Source: Kitagawia praeruptora
Lineage: Eukaryota > Streptophyta > Magnoliopsida > Apiales > Apiaceae
DNA: 64,000 bases
Direction of reading: 5' to 3'
Assembly: GCA_037693485.1 (NCBI GenBank)
Contig: CM075351.1
Coordinates: 104,488,001 to 104,552,000 of the forward strand
Position numbers and translations under genes: made by a program. Every line of letters starts with the position of its first letter. Within the stretch, counting starts at the first letter, position 1. The notes under the pieces were generated by a model that was not told where the DNA came from, made no database searches, and was given only the letters and a program-made list of their open reading frames with translations. Of the stretch, positions 45,875 through 56,409 are shown piece after piece.

Positions 45875-47128
45875 GTCTCTCTCTCTCTTCCCTCTCTCTT
45901 CTCTCTCTCTCTCTCACTCTCCCTCTCTCAATCATATGATACTAAGTGTGTGTGTGTATTTTTGTGCGTGTATTTGTGTGTCTCTGTTCTTGTGCGTGTT
46001 TATCTCTCTGTTCTTGTGCGTGTTTGTGTCTCTGTTCTAAGCTAAGTTAAGTTTGCTGCGAGTCTCTCTTTCTCACACACATTTTCATTTCAAATTCCAC
46101 TAAATTTTGCAGAACATGAACACTCTCCGCTATCAAATGAACGGGTTTCCTCATTTTTTGTTTAAATTTTAATTTCTAATTGATTTTCTCGAATTTTTTC
46201 GATTAATTCTATAAATATTCAATGTGCACGTGTGTGTATGACTATAGATGTGGCGAAAATCTCCGTTGTAGAACAAATTCTGATTACTACGATCTAGACT
46301 CTTCGAAAAGACCTTGAATCAGGTTTTTTATTTATTAATATACATGAATCAGTGTGATTTCGTCAATTTTGTGTTACGTTGATGTTTACAAACATTATTG
46401 ATGTATTATGTGCTTTTGTTTATGCTTGATTGCCTGAGTTTGTGAAATTTACATATTCGTGAAATGTTGAAATATAAGCATACATTGAAATGAATTTACG
46501 AAAGGTTTAGTCATATTCATTGTCTAGATAAGTTAATAATTTATCTCTCTGTGCCGGTACTGGACTGTAGGAATTAATAGTTTGACGTACGATTTTAGTT
46601 GCATCTGTGTGATATTCGATCTTCTTGCATTAGCTAGTGAGCTTTCTTTTTCATTTTGTACAGATAATTAGCATCTTCTTATAGCTCTTAGTGAGTTACA
46701 AATTATTCACTATTGCGGAAGTCTTTCTTCCATATTTTTAATGACACACAGGTTCAGATTTGGTCAACCGTTCTATCAGATATTGGCACACAGGTTCAGA
46801 TTTGTATCAGATAGTCGACATATTGCTTCACTGTATCCTTTGAAGTTATGAGACTGAATCTGTTTCTGTTGTTTTCTTTCCTGTTCTGTTGCTTATATCT
46901 CTATGTTTTCTAGTAAAATTTACTTGTAAGTTACATTTGGCAGTTTTAATAGGTAAGTTTAACTTCAATTTCTTAGCATTAGTTCAACTGGAAGTGGTGT
47001 TGCCATGAATATACACAAATCTGTTCAAAATACATAATTAATCATTAGCAATTTAGGAAGTTCAAGCTCTTTGGTTCTCAAGTAGTTTCAAATTGTAATT
47101 TTTCAGTTCTAATTACTGCCTTGAACAG

Positions 47129-47710
47129 GATTCAGAAATTTCAGAATATGTCTGTGCTTGGAAATTGGATCAAAAACGCAGGAAGCAATCCCGTATTGTG
47201 AAAAAGCTATTTCAGTTTACAAGTCCAGAATTCAGCGGCTAATGAATGAATCACAGAAACCATCAGCTTCAAATTCTCCTGTATCAAATCAGAGTGTCAA
47301 GGTCTCTTCTAGCACACCTGTTGTATCTGCGACAGATAAAGTTGAAGAGATAGAGACACTTAACGGCCTATTATTAGGTGATCTGGAAAGAAAGGCAAGT
47401 GTTTCTAGGCATATGCCAATAGCTTTGTTGTTTGTTATTTTGTGTGCATTCCATCCACTAATATACTTTGATTCCAGCTTGAAGATATGCAGCTGCTTGC
47501 GTCAATCCTACAGAACCTATACTCCCAGATTTGATGGAAATATTTGTTGCCAAGGCCGAAGAAATTCAGATGGTTGCTTCTTCTGCTGGAATAGGCTCCT
47601 CGCAATTTGGTACTGCTACTACTGGTAATTTGGATTCCCCTACTACTGATGAAGGGGAGTATGTCATTGTTGTCCAAAGTGGAGCACAGAGGTGCAACTC
47701 CCTTAGTGAA
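47129..47710 (+). pseudogene. Captured NASP-type histone chaperone fragment
   Basis: Two exon-like blocks, 47129-47394 and 47478-47710, are separated by an 83-bp intron with a GCAAGT donor and TTCCAG acceptor. The first encodes FRICLCLEIGSKTQEAIPYC EKAISVYKSRIQRL, the TPR region of plant NASP/SIM3-like H3-H4 chaperones, followed by a Ser-rich linker and a DKVEEIETLNGLL segment. The second begins LEDMQLLASILQ and, after a frameshift at an internal TGA (about 47533), continues MEIFVAKAEEIQMVASS toward the C-terminal region. Lesions and missing upstream exons show it is a captured, inactive fragment in the same orientation as the Copia. Confidence 0.72.
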
Positions 47711-48419
47711 GTACGTCGCAGTTTAATTGTTGCATTAAAGCGCAGTATGATACTTGTAGCAAGAAAACTTGTTTAATTATTGGAAAATTAATTATATTTT
47801 ATTAAGGTTCACTTCTGTGGTTTGTAATGGATTTTTATGTAATGGTAATGGTATGAATGATTTTACTTGACTGTTTGGCCAATTTTTTTTTGTTTGTATT
47901 TGATTTTAGGGATACATCAGGGTGAACAAGATGGCAGAGAATATATAAAATTAAAATTAAAAAAAATAAAAAATACTTGCATAGTGTTTTACAAAGCGAT
48001 ATCTAAGTGATTATGAACTTAGGAAACACTTACTTCAATAGCGCTTCTGAAAACGCTATCTAAGAGCAGCACTTAAAGAGCGGCAAAAAAAACGCTATCT
48101 AAGTGATTTGAACTTGCATAGCGGTGGCTTATACAGCGTTCAAAAGCGCTATGCAAGCCTTAAAAAAAGCGCTATGCAAGTTCAATTTTGTAGTAGTGTA
48201 CCATTATAACTCCAACCCTTAGCTTTTCATTATCCTTGTAACTCCTCCAACTCTTGACCTTTCAATAGCATTGTAACTTATAATTTGATAGGCTATATAT
48301 AGCCTCACATGTACATTGTTTTTATATGAGAAATAATATAATGATCTTCCTTCTCTCTTCTATCTAACTTTCCCTCTTGCTCTCTTACTCTCACTATATT
48401 ATATATTATATACATAACA

Positions 48420-48434
48420 CGTTATCAGCACGAT
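48420..48434 (+). other. Putative Copia primer-binding site, non-canonical
   Basis: Directly after the LTR end is CGTTATCAGCACGA. It shares TATCAG with the usual TGGTATCAGAGC site but is otherwise different. It could pair with an internal or processed part of a methionine tRNA, or reflect drift. Location is certain; primer identity is inference. Confidence 0.55.
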
Positions 48435-48962
48435 TGCGAAAAAAAATAATCTGGGAAGTGCAAGAAAACTTGGAGCTATCCAGAAGGTACGTATAATATT
48501 ATTTATTAGGATTGATTTATAATATGAGTATACAAAAGATTTGATGTTATCTTACATTTACACGGTAGATTGAATGCAATATACTATGTCTTTATAATCA
48601 GCCTCCATTTACACGGTAAATTGAATTCAACCTTATATACTGACTATTTGTTATTATGTCTCTTACTTTATATAGCAAATAAACTGCACGCAACATGTTT
48701 ATATTTGCTTATCTTGAAGCTCCTTGAGATCTCTATCTAATTAAAAGTAGACAAACCTTAGCAAAATGGATTAATTTCATATGTGTTCAAAGTGAAAATT
48801 ACATATATTAATATGTCTAATTGTTTAATTATGCATGATTTTCTAATGGAATACTGTTATCAAATTATATGTGTCCATGTCAATATAATGTTTTTAGTAA
48901 CACATGTTGTATTTATGCTTATTTTATAAATTGACACTGTTTGGAATTATATTTTAGTGATA

Positions 48963-50036
48963 ATGTCGAATCTTACAAAACTCGAGTTCAATGCACTTGA
49001 TGTCACCGGAAAAAATTATTTGACATGGATTCTTGATCCTGAAATCCAACTTAGTGCTATGGGTCTTGGTGACACCATAAAAGAGGGAAATAAAACCTCC
49101 GAAAAAGAAAAGGCAAAGGCTATGATATTTCTCCGCCATCATCTTGATGAAGGCCTAAAAACTGAATATTTAACTATTAAAGATCCATCAACTCTTTGGA
49201 AGGATCTCAAAGAAAGATATGACCACCAAAAAACGGTGATACTCCCAAAAACTCGCTATGATTGGCTACACTTGCGATTGCAAGATTATAAAAGTGTGAG
49301 CGAGTATAACTCTGTCATGTTTAAAATAACATCCCAACTGAAATTATGTGGCGAGAATATCACCGATAAAGATATGTTGGAAAAAACATATCCCACTTTC
49401 CATGCCAATAATATGCTCTTGCAGCAACAATATCGTGAACGTGGATTCACAAAATATTCTGAGCTAATTTCTGTCTTGCTTCTTGCTGAACAAAATAATG
49501 AACTTTTGCTGAAAAATCATCAAGCACATCCAACTGGCTCAACACCATTCCCTGAAGTGAATGCGGTGACTAATAATGAATATGAAAATAATAAGCCATT
49601 TGGACGTGGGCGTGGACGTGGATATGGACGTGCCCGTAGCCGTAATTTTGGGCATGGTCGAGGTCATAATTATCAAAATTTCACCAACTTTAAAAGGAAG
49701 CCTCACCACCAGAAGTGGACAAAAAATGATGAAAACCCCGAGGGAAGTATGATGGTTAAAAGGGGTGAAAGTGTTTGTAGTCGTTGTGGAATAAAAGGTC
49801 ATTGGAGACGTACATGTCGTACCTCCAAGCACTTTGCTGACCTTTATCAAGCCTCTTTGAAAAATGTTGAAACTAATTTCACTGAACAAAATGATCCCTT
49901 GGGAATTGCTCATCTTGAAGCACACCTTAATGGTGCAGATCTAGTAGATCCTTCGGGCCTCACTCACATGGAAGTTGGTGATTTCTATGAAGATGGGAAT
50001 GATGAGATGGTCAAATCTGGTGGTGGCAATAATTAG
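48963..50036 (+). CDS. Copia Gag, intact
   Basis: The 357-residue product starts at ATG 48963, the first methionine downstream of an acceptor-like ATTTTAG. It has the plant Copia Gag core: an N-terminal YLTWILDPEIQL block, 'LKERYD', 'WLHLRLQDYKSVSEY' and 'LLLAEQNNELLLKNH'. An Arg/Gly-rich basic segment (about residues 210-245, GRGRGRGYGRARSR) and one CCHC zinc knuckle CSRCGIKGHWRRTC (about residues 275-290) follow. Gag assembles virus-like particles that package element RNA. There are no stops or shifts, in sharp contrast to pol downstream. The C-terminal tail is acidic. This is the only long intact TE reading frame in the window. Confidence 0.92.
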   Translation: MSNLTKLEFNALDVTGKNYLTWILDPEIQLSAMGLGDTIKEGNKTSEKEKAKAMIFLRHHLDEGLKTEYLTIKDPSTLWKDLKERYDHQKTVILPKTRYDWLHLRLQDYKSVSEYNSVMFKITSQLKLCGENITDKDMLEKTYPTFHANNMLLQQQYRERGFTKYSELISVLLLAEQNNELLLKNHQAHPTGSTPFPEVNAVTNNEYENNKPFGRGRGRGYGRARSRNFGHGRGHNYQNFTNFKRKPHHQKWTKNDENPEGSMMVKRGESVCSRCGIKGHWRRTCRTSKHFADLYQASLKNVETNFTEQNDPLGIAHLEAHLNGADLVDPSGLTHMEVGDFYEDGNDEMVKSGGGNN

Positions 50037-50205
50037 ACCATATTTTTAAAACTTTGCTTTTGCTTATTGAATATTTCATATTTCTGTTCGAACTCTATAA
50101 TAATTGGCTTTACTTTATGCATTCTATATAATTCTCTTTTAGCATGAATGAGTTGTTTCGAATATTATTCTAATCTTCATTTATATATTTGTTTATAAAA
50201 AAATT

Positions 50206-50730
50206 ATGGCTAGTAATTTCTCATTATGTGATATGAAAGATGAAGAATCATTTTGTTTGACTGATAGTGCAACAACACATACAATTTTGAAAAAGAAAGA
50301 ATATTTTTCGCATCTCATATTAGCTAAAGCTAATGTTAATACAATATCGGGTGCATCAGATATTATTGAAGGCTCCGGAAGAGCAAGTATAGTGTTACCT
50401 AGTGGTACACATTTATTTATTGAAAATGCCATGTTCTCCACCCGATCAAAAAGAAACCTTTTGAGTTCAAAGATATACGCCATAATGGCTATCATATTGA
50501 GACAACAAATGAGAATGGTGATGAATATCTCTGTATCACGTCTATAGTCTCTAGGAGGAAGCAAATAATAGAAAAACTCCCATCATATAAATCTGGATTA
50601 TATTATTCCTTTATTAATCCAGTAGAGACACACATGATAATGAGTAAAAAATTAGCAAACCCGGAAAATTTATTATGTGGCATGATCGCTTAGGTCATCC
50701 GGGTTCAACAATGATGTGAAGAATTATTGA
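50206..50730 (+). pseudogene. Copia protease and GAG-pre-integrase remnant
   Basis: An open frame of 113 codons from 50206 holds the aspartic-protease motif LTDSATTH and the segment VLPSGTHLFIENAMF. A shift near 50470 moves the frame to one continuing with ETTNENGDEYLCITS and YYSFINPVETH. A stop at 50691 and another shift precede WHDRLGHPGSTMM, the pre-integrase zinc-finger block. Pieces are therefore readable but not translatable as one protein. It is separated from gag by about 170 bp with stops. Confidence 0.75.
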
Positions 50731-53340
50731 AAATTCAAATGGACATCCTCTAAAGAATAAAGATAACTTGTGTCAATACTATACAACAAAAATGAGCCAT
50801 CCAAAGGGGGAGTATTGTATATATTGGATGTCTCGTTACATCGAGCAGGTATATTATTATCATGGTATTGAGTGAAAAAAAATCTAATATTATTGATGTT
50901 ATTATACTCTCCCAAGTGAAAGAGAATCGAAATTGCGGTTATGATATTTCATATTACACAGAAAAACCGTTGAGATATGTATTAAAGTAAATCAGAAGTT
51001 TACTGATAACTTTATAGTTGGTATGACTAAACCATGCCAATTTTTTAAAAGATGTGAATATTAATTGAAATTTTATATGGACGTTTATCGAAGAACTAGA
51101 AGATTCTTCTCAAAATATATGTTAATAAGGCAAATTGATCATGAACTATATGGTTAAATGTCTAGTTGTTATATACTCACAACCTGAAGTTTGTGAGTCT
51201 GATTAATCAAAACTAGAATATGCATTTGGTGAGTCTACTACTCAAGTGCTCAATGAAATTTATCGTCAATTGAAAATTGTCGAATATATTGTGGCTCATT
51301 TTGATTCACATCTAGCTATCTAATTATCATAATTTCTCCCCGTCATGAACAAATTTTTGGTCAGCTCAGATTGTTCCACCACAACACTGAAATTGATGGT
51401 TAAATTGGGTATACATTATACATGAGTGGTTATTAGTTTGGTACCATCTATGTGTATATGTTTATGACTTGGTCTAATGTGTTTGTTTTCCCAAAATCAG
51501 GGGGAGAAGCTAAATAGCTTGTAATATATTAGTTATCATTGCCTCGTCTTGATCCTCATAGTAAAGAATACGAACCAGAAGTTCATTTATTTACATTTTT
51601 AATTGTTGCCAGACATACATATGCTGACCTGAAAGAATTGCTATATTACATATACCAGCTACACATGCTCCAAATAAATATGTCCCATAAGGACAACCTC
51701 AAGAAGCTAATGTGTCTAAAGAACGCCTGAAGCGTGATAGACCAGCGGGTTCCATAACAAAACTATGTATATCCTTAAAAGTAAAACGGAGCAGTGATTG
51801 ATGATGGCTAAATCGAAAAGTGGATAACTTTTGAATGATCTCCAGAAGAGATTTTAGACATGAAAAAATGATGAAGGTACCTGAAAAATTGTGAGATCTC
51901 AATAAATTGTGTCATGTCAGAATAATATGGAACCATTAATCAAATCGACGTCGACAATATGAAATTTAATACTTGAGGTTATGGATAATAACGAGGATCA
52001 GAAAATAATCTCTTTTGAATTTAGAAAAGATTGGCCAAAGATATAAGAAAAATGATTAAATCGAGGCAAAATCTCTTGCAAAGAGAAAAAATATTTGGAC
52101 CTGAAGTCCGCACACCTGAAATTGTGAATGTGACACTCTATAAGAAATTTTATCTCTTAAAAGTAGAGAAATATTTTTAGAAATGCAGTTTTCACACCTA
52201 AAGGTGTCATGTCAGTGGGATGTGAGCAGATACATGTGTGGAAAGGAAAGAAATTATTTACGAAAGATAAGCTCACGTAGTTGTACAATGATCTTGTATT
52301 GATAACGAAGAGATTTTATCTTGTGGTGGATATAATTATATGATGGGTAAAGTCTGGCAATATAAGATTGAGTATGTGAATATTTTACAAGACCCACTTG
52401 ACATAATCCTGGAAGAATATAAACTGCTGGAAGTAGTGAATTAAATTCTCGAGAACTAATATGGACCAGAAGTCCAACATTAAATTATTCCGGAATGAAA
52501 TGTTTTATGTATTCTAAGATTATAGGTGATAACTCATAAAAATCTCTGGCCAGAGTGGATGGAAATTAGAATGTGTTTCTAATTGACATTCGAATGAGTT
52601 TCACCTTATAAATAAAATACATTGAGATTATTTATTTGTTTTGTAAGCTATGAAGTTTACCTATTACTTTGGAATTTTTCTGAAGCAATAAATATTTTGT
52701 GGGAGAAACATAACTTCTTCCGTGAAGGAAGACTAGTCACTATTGTGAAGACTTCAAAAGAAAATTATTGGTCCTGAAGTACCACATAATGCAGTAAGAT
52801 ACTAATTTATCTTGTTAATTGTATATGTCCCGATATAATTAATAAATTTACTAGAAGACTTGAAAGTATATCCAGTTTGAAGGTATGAGAATCTTAAAGG
52901 TACATAAAGAAAAATTTGATCTCCACTAACCTAAGGGTTTAAACTGATTTTGCGGGAGCAAAATGTTTACTCTAATTCTCATAATTTTGATCTCATATTG
53001 AATATGTACTAACATATGGTGGAGATATTATTATTTTGTATGCTATGAAATTAACAAATGCAGACACTTCTTATGACTGTATCGTGATTCTGGCAACCCA
53101 TGATGATGGTCATCTATGTATATGGTTAAGATTGGAGATCTGATATTAAAGGTGATAGGACGAAGCACATTGATCCAAAGTTTTTCTTCACTCATGAGCT
53201 TCAGCAAAGGGGAGAAATTGATGTCTGTCAAATTCTGTCATCAGAGAATCCAGCAGATTTGTTCACAAAAGCACTTCCTACATCATCTTTTGAGAAATTG
53301 GTAAATAAGATTGGAATGCGTAAGATTGAGATATATTGAA
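50731..53340 (+). pseudogene. Degenerate Copia integrase-RT-RNase H region
   Basis: Most of this stretch has stops in all frames and deletions; integrase and reverse-transcriptase catalytic motifs could not be assembled. The 3' end is still clear: at 53160-53335 one frame reads TKHIDPKFFFTHELQQRGEI and NPADLFTKALPTSSFEKLV, the conserved RNase H tail of plant Copia elements, followed by a stop and a GGGGGAG purine run. The decay contrasts with the intact gag and the near-identical LTRs. Confidence 0.75.
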
Positions 53341-53485
53341 ATGAGGGGGAGACATGATACTTCTTTTACATTACATTATGTACAAACACATGTACTCTTT
53401 TTCCTTCACTAGGGTTTTACCACGGGGTTTTTCCTAGTAAGGTTTTAACGAGGCATGATGTTTGTGCGAGTCATCCAAGGGGGAG

Positions 53486-53742
53486 TGTTATATATTATTG
53501 TATGACTCTTAGCTTTACAACTACCATTATAACTCCAACCCTTAGCTTTTCATTATCCTTGTAACTCCTCCAACTCTTGACCTTTCAATAGCATTGTAAC
53601 TTATAATTTGATAGGCTATATATAGCCTCACATGTACATTATTTTTATATGAGAAATAATAGAATGATCTCCCTTCTCTCTTCTATCTAACTTTCCCTCT
53701 TGCTCTCTTACTCTCACTATATTATATATTATATACATAACA
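53486..53742 (+). repeat. 3' LTR of the Copia element
   Basis: This 257-bp LTR is preceded by AAGGGGGAG and followed by the AAAAG target duplication. It provides the uninterrupted reference for the CACTA-split 5' LTR. Confidence 0.95.
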
Positions 53743-54016
53743 AAAAGTAAAAATTAATAACATAATGACGTATATAATTATAAACCCTTTACGACCTAAG
53801 TCATTAATAAGAAAGTACAACTAAAGTGTAAATAAAATCTGAAAAATAAAAAAGTAAAAACTCATTCGACAAAATGGAACAAAACATGTCATCATTACTT
53901 AATAAGAAAAACATTACTCCGTATCATTAAAAAAGACATCTCGACAAACGTTAGAAGAAACGTTTAAGCAAGGAGGCGCAAACGGAAAACAAGATATAAT
54001 AAAGTGAAAATTAATT

Positions 54017-54354
54017 CAAAGGTCCCAGAATTATATGTCTTTTATTGTCTAGGTTCCTGAACTATTTTTTCCAACATCGTGATCCCTAATCTTTTAGCTT
54101 TTCTAATTTGCATCATTCCGTCCGAATTTGACTGACGGACGTTAGTCAATGCTGACGTAGCAGGCATGCCATGTCATGCCACGTCACTACCACATCATGC
54201 CACATCACTGCCACGTCAGCATTGAATAACGTCCGTTAGTCAAATTCGGACGGAAGGATGCGAATTAGAAAAGTTAAAAATTTAGGGATCGCAATATTGG
54301 AAAAAATAGTTCAGGGACCTAGACAATAAAAGTCATATAGTTCAGGGATCTTAG
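54017..54354. mobile_element. Foldback hAT-like MITE, TSD AATTAATT
   Basis: This 338-bp element is flanked by perfect 8-bp AATTAATT (54009-54016 and 54355-54362). The arms (CCCAGAATTATATGTCTTTTATTGTCTAGG... and inverse) pair over about 130 bp, including GACGGACGTTAGTCAATGCTGACGT and its partner. The loop (about 54160-54215) contains four or five GCCACGTCA/GCCACATCA units. The AT-rich duplication is less informative than usual, but the arms are unambiguous. Confidence 0.75.
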
Positions 54355-54390
54355 AATTAATTATCCCTATAATAAATGTAGAGTTAAGTT

Positions 54391-54760
54391 ATATGGAGAC
54401 CATTTGAGTGGAGACCGTGGAGACATATGCATTATGCACTCAAAATATTGTAAAACATATATTTGTAAAGAATGTTCAATGAACATTATTATTTTATTCA
54501 AAATCTTAAAAATCATATATGATTTGCTAGCAGAACATGTTTTGAAGAACAATACATTCTGCAATATTTTATTTGCAGAACTTGCATGATTTTCAAAATT
54601 TTTAATGAAATTTGCATGTAAAACATATATGATTTTCAAGATTTTCAATGAAATAAATGCAGTAGTGATTTTCATAGAACATAATTTTCAATGAATAGAT
54701 TTTTGTAATGTTTTGATCGATATATGGTCTCCGGTCTCCACTAAAAAAGTTGGTCTTCAT
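54391..54760. mobile_element. Putative inverted-repeat element
   Basis: GGAGACCATTTGAGTGGAGACC at the left and CGGTCTCCACTAAAAAAGTTGGTCTTC at the right (about 54733-54758) are imperfect inverted repeats enclosing AT-rich sequence with repeated CATATATGATTTTCAA motifs. Target duplications were not resolved. Confidence 0.45.
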
Positions 54761-54769
54761 AGAATTTAA

Positions 54770-54960
54770 TAGGGGTGATCATAAACCGCACCAAACCGCA
54801 AAAACCGTCCGCACCGCACCAACCCGCACCACACCGCGCGGTTTTTATTTTCTGTGGTGCGGTTGCGGTTTCAAATTTTGACAAACCGCGCGGTGCGGTG
54901 CGGGTTGTGGTTTTAGTTTTTTGAAATGCGGTTCAAACCACACCGCACCGCAATATTTAA
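54770..54960. mobile_element. hAT element, left part only
   Basis: TAGGGGTGATCATAAACCGC with dense AACCGCACCGCACC repeats, and later the inverted GGTGCGGTTGCGG, matches the subterminal architecture of the two hAT elements at 23256 and 25177. Its right end is not in the window because a Stowaway MITE at 54963, and in turn the Copia element at 55143, inserted into it. Confidence 0.65.
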
Positions 54961-54962
54961 TA

Positions 54963-55142
54963 CTCCCTCCGTCCCATCCAATTCTTAACACTTTTTTAGT
55001 CACTTTCTGGCACGCATTTTAAGATAAATTTTAAGGATAGTTCCATAACTTATTTTTGAAATTTTCTTTTTTTGTATAAAAATAGGATTGTTCTATTTTA
55101 ATACAAAAAAAAGAAAATTTCCAAAATAAGTTATAGAACTAT
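54963..55142. mobile_element. Stowaway-like MITE, interrupted by Copia LTR
   Basis: It starts CTCCCTCCGTCCCATCC after TA and carries the same AGTTCCATAACTTATTTTTG / CAAAATAAGTTATAGAACT foldback as the 249-bp family at 26308 and 43742. It is cut at 55142, just past its hairpin centre, where the SIRE-like LTR begins; ACTAT (55138-55142) is the expected target duplication. Confidence 0.85.
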
Positions 55143-56214
55143 TGTTGGTCCCTGAAAGTATTGTAGAAGGGGGGTTGAATGCAATACTAATAAATTTCAA
55201 AAACTATTTCAACAACTTAAATAGAGTTTGTAATTTACTAGTAGAAGAAATGCAATCACAAGTAATTATCTAACAAGATGTTTCACAAAACAAATGTTTT
55301 ATTTATCTTGCGAAGTTTTGCTACAACCTTGAGAACAAAATAATTCTCAAGTTTCGAATTCTCAAGAGATTACAGTTATGTAGCTACTAACTATCATGCA
55401 ATATAGTGTTCTATTTATAGAGTGATAGTTGGATTTTTTTCTACTATACTATCACTATAAACATGGGTTGTTGAGTTGCTGTCATATTCTTTTTGCAGCT
55501 CATTACATGATTTATTCCCATGTGATACACACAAAGTAACTTTAGATGCTTTCCACATTTGAGCCACCCAGATCTGGCAGTTGTTAAATTTATCTTGCTC
55601 TATACTTTACAGGTTGCTCCATGTGATCTCTCGAGCTTCTGTTATAGACTTTTCAGGCTTGCTGTAAAGTTTGAATGTTGCAGCACGCCTGCTTCTTTTG
55701 AACATGAACTCTGTCGCTTAATTTTGACTTAGAAAATTCCTAAATCAAGTTGATTCTATATGACAGTATATTCGCCACAAAGTTTGCTGTCAATGAATTG
55801 TGCTTTGGTTGATAGTATGAATTCCCCGCAGAGTTTACTGTCAAGAACTCCAAACTTGCTGTCGCAAACCATATATGAAAGTTGCTGTCATAAGAATCTC
55901 CGCCAATGTTGCTTTCAAGTTGAAACTTGCTGTCGACTTAATGAAACTTGATGTCGAGCTTTGCAACATGCTATTTCCTTGTAACCTTACTGTCAACAAT
56001 TGACAGTAACTTTTATTCATGCTGTCGAACTTATGTATTTTCTTGAGGCTTGAACATATTCGAACTTCTTCCAAGAATAACAATTATTACATGACAGTAT
56101 TTATTTAATTACAAGAATACACTTCTGGCTATGACAGTATGTTCTACTTAGTAAAACTAAGTATACCAATAAATCTAGTTAAGTTGTCTGATCTATCACC
56201 CATAAATCCCAACA
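55143..56214 (-). repeat. 3' LTR of the SIRE-like element
   Basis: This 1072-bp LTR has ends TGTTGGGATTTATGGG and GGGACCAACA on the minus strand (TGTTGG...CCAACA). It contains at least 13 occurrences of CTGTC/GACAG, most as TTGCTGTCA, TTACTGTCAA or TGACAGTA, unevenly clustered at 55750-56150. A TCTATAAATAGA segment at about 55410-55420 is a plausible TATA box on the minus strand. Confidence 0.9.
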
Positions 56215-56229
56215 ATCTCCCCCAATTTG
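56215..56229 (-). other. Polypurine tract
   Basis: On the minus strand AAATTGGGGGAGAT immediately precedes the LTR start TGTTGG. It confirms orientation and the LTR boundary. Confidence 0.9.
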
Positions 56230-56409
56230 TTTTTATGGACAATAAGGACAAATTTACAGATATATCATGCTGACAACTTAACTAACATAGATCAGAAAGA
56301 ATAAACCCTTCATTTCTGAAAAATGTGATTAATCTAGATTGTTTTCAAACAGTGATCATAAAAGTTCATAATTAAAAATCAAGTACTCCTCTAGACTGAG
56401 AAAAAATAG

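Larger units (their letters stand above)
45201..48198. mobile_element. CACTA transposon with captured gene fragments, TSD TAC
   Basis: It begins CACTACTACA and ends TGTAGTAGTG, flanked by TAC duplications (45198-45200 and 48199-48201); 2998 bp. Both subterminal regions (about 45230-45420 and 47975-48190) contain many copies of a CTTGCATAGCGCTTT-like motif in both orientations, the usual transposase-binding repeat arrangement of CACTA elements. There is no transposase. The interior holds exon-like fragments of at least two unrelated host genes (45711-45874, 47129-47710), so it is a Pack-type CACTA. It landed in the U3 part of a Copia 5' LTR. Confidence 0.93.
45162..48419 (+). repeat. 5' LTR of the Copia element, split by CACTA
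   Basis: LTR sequence occupies 45162-45200 and 48199-48419. The interruption is the CACTA element. A pyrimidine-rich stretch (48350-48400) and TATATATAGCC (about 48292) may belong to the U3/R promoter region; the TATA call is inference. Confidence 0.93.
45162..53742 (+). mobile_element. Complete Copia retrotransposon, TSD AAAAG, pol decayed
   Basis: LTRs begin TGTTATATATTATTG and end ATATACATAACA. The outer flanks are perfect AAAAG duplications (45157-45161 and 53743-53747). The 3' LTR is 257 bp. The 5' LTR is also 257 bp once the CACTA insertion and its TAC duplication are removed, and the two differ at only four sites by eye (1.6%). Gag is intact; protease, integrase and reverse transcriptase are riddled with stops and shifts, while the RNase H C-terminus is still readable. 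A purine tract AAGGGGGAG (53477-53485) precedes the 3' LTR. The element is presumably non-autonomous for pol. Confidence 0.95.

Noticed and set aside
49539..49925. 128-codon minus-strand frame opposite gag
   Set aside because: It is a shadow of the intact Copia gag, low-complexity Thr/Ser because gag is Arg/Gly-rich there.
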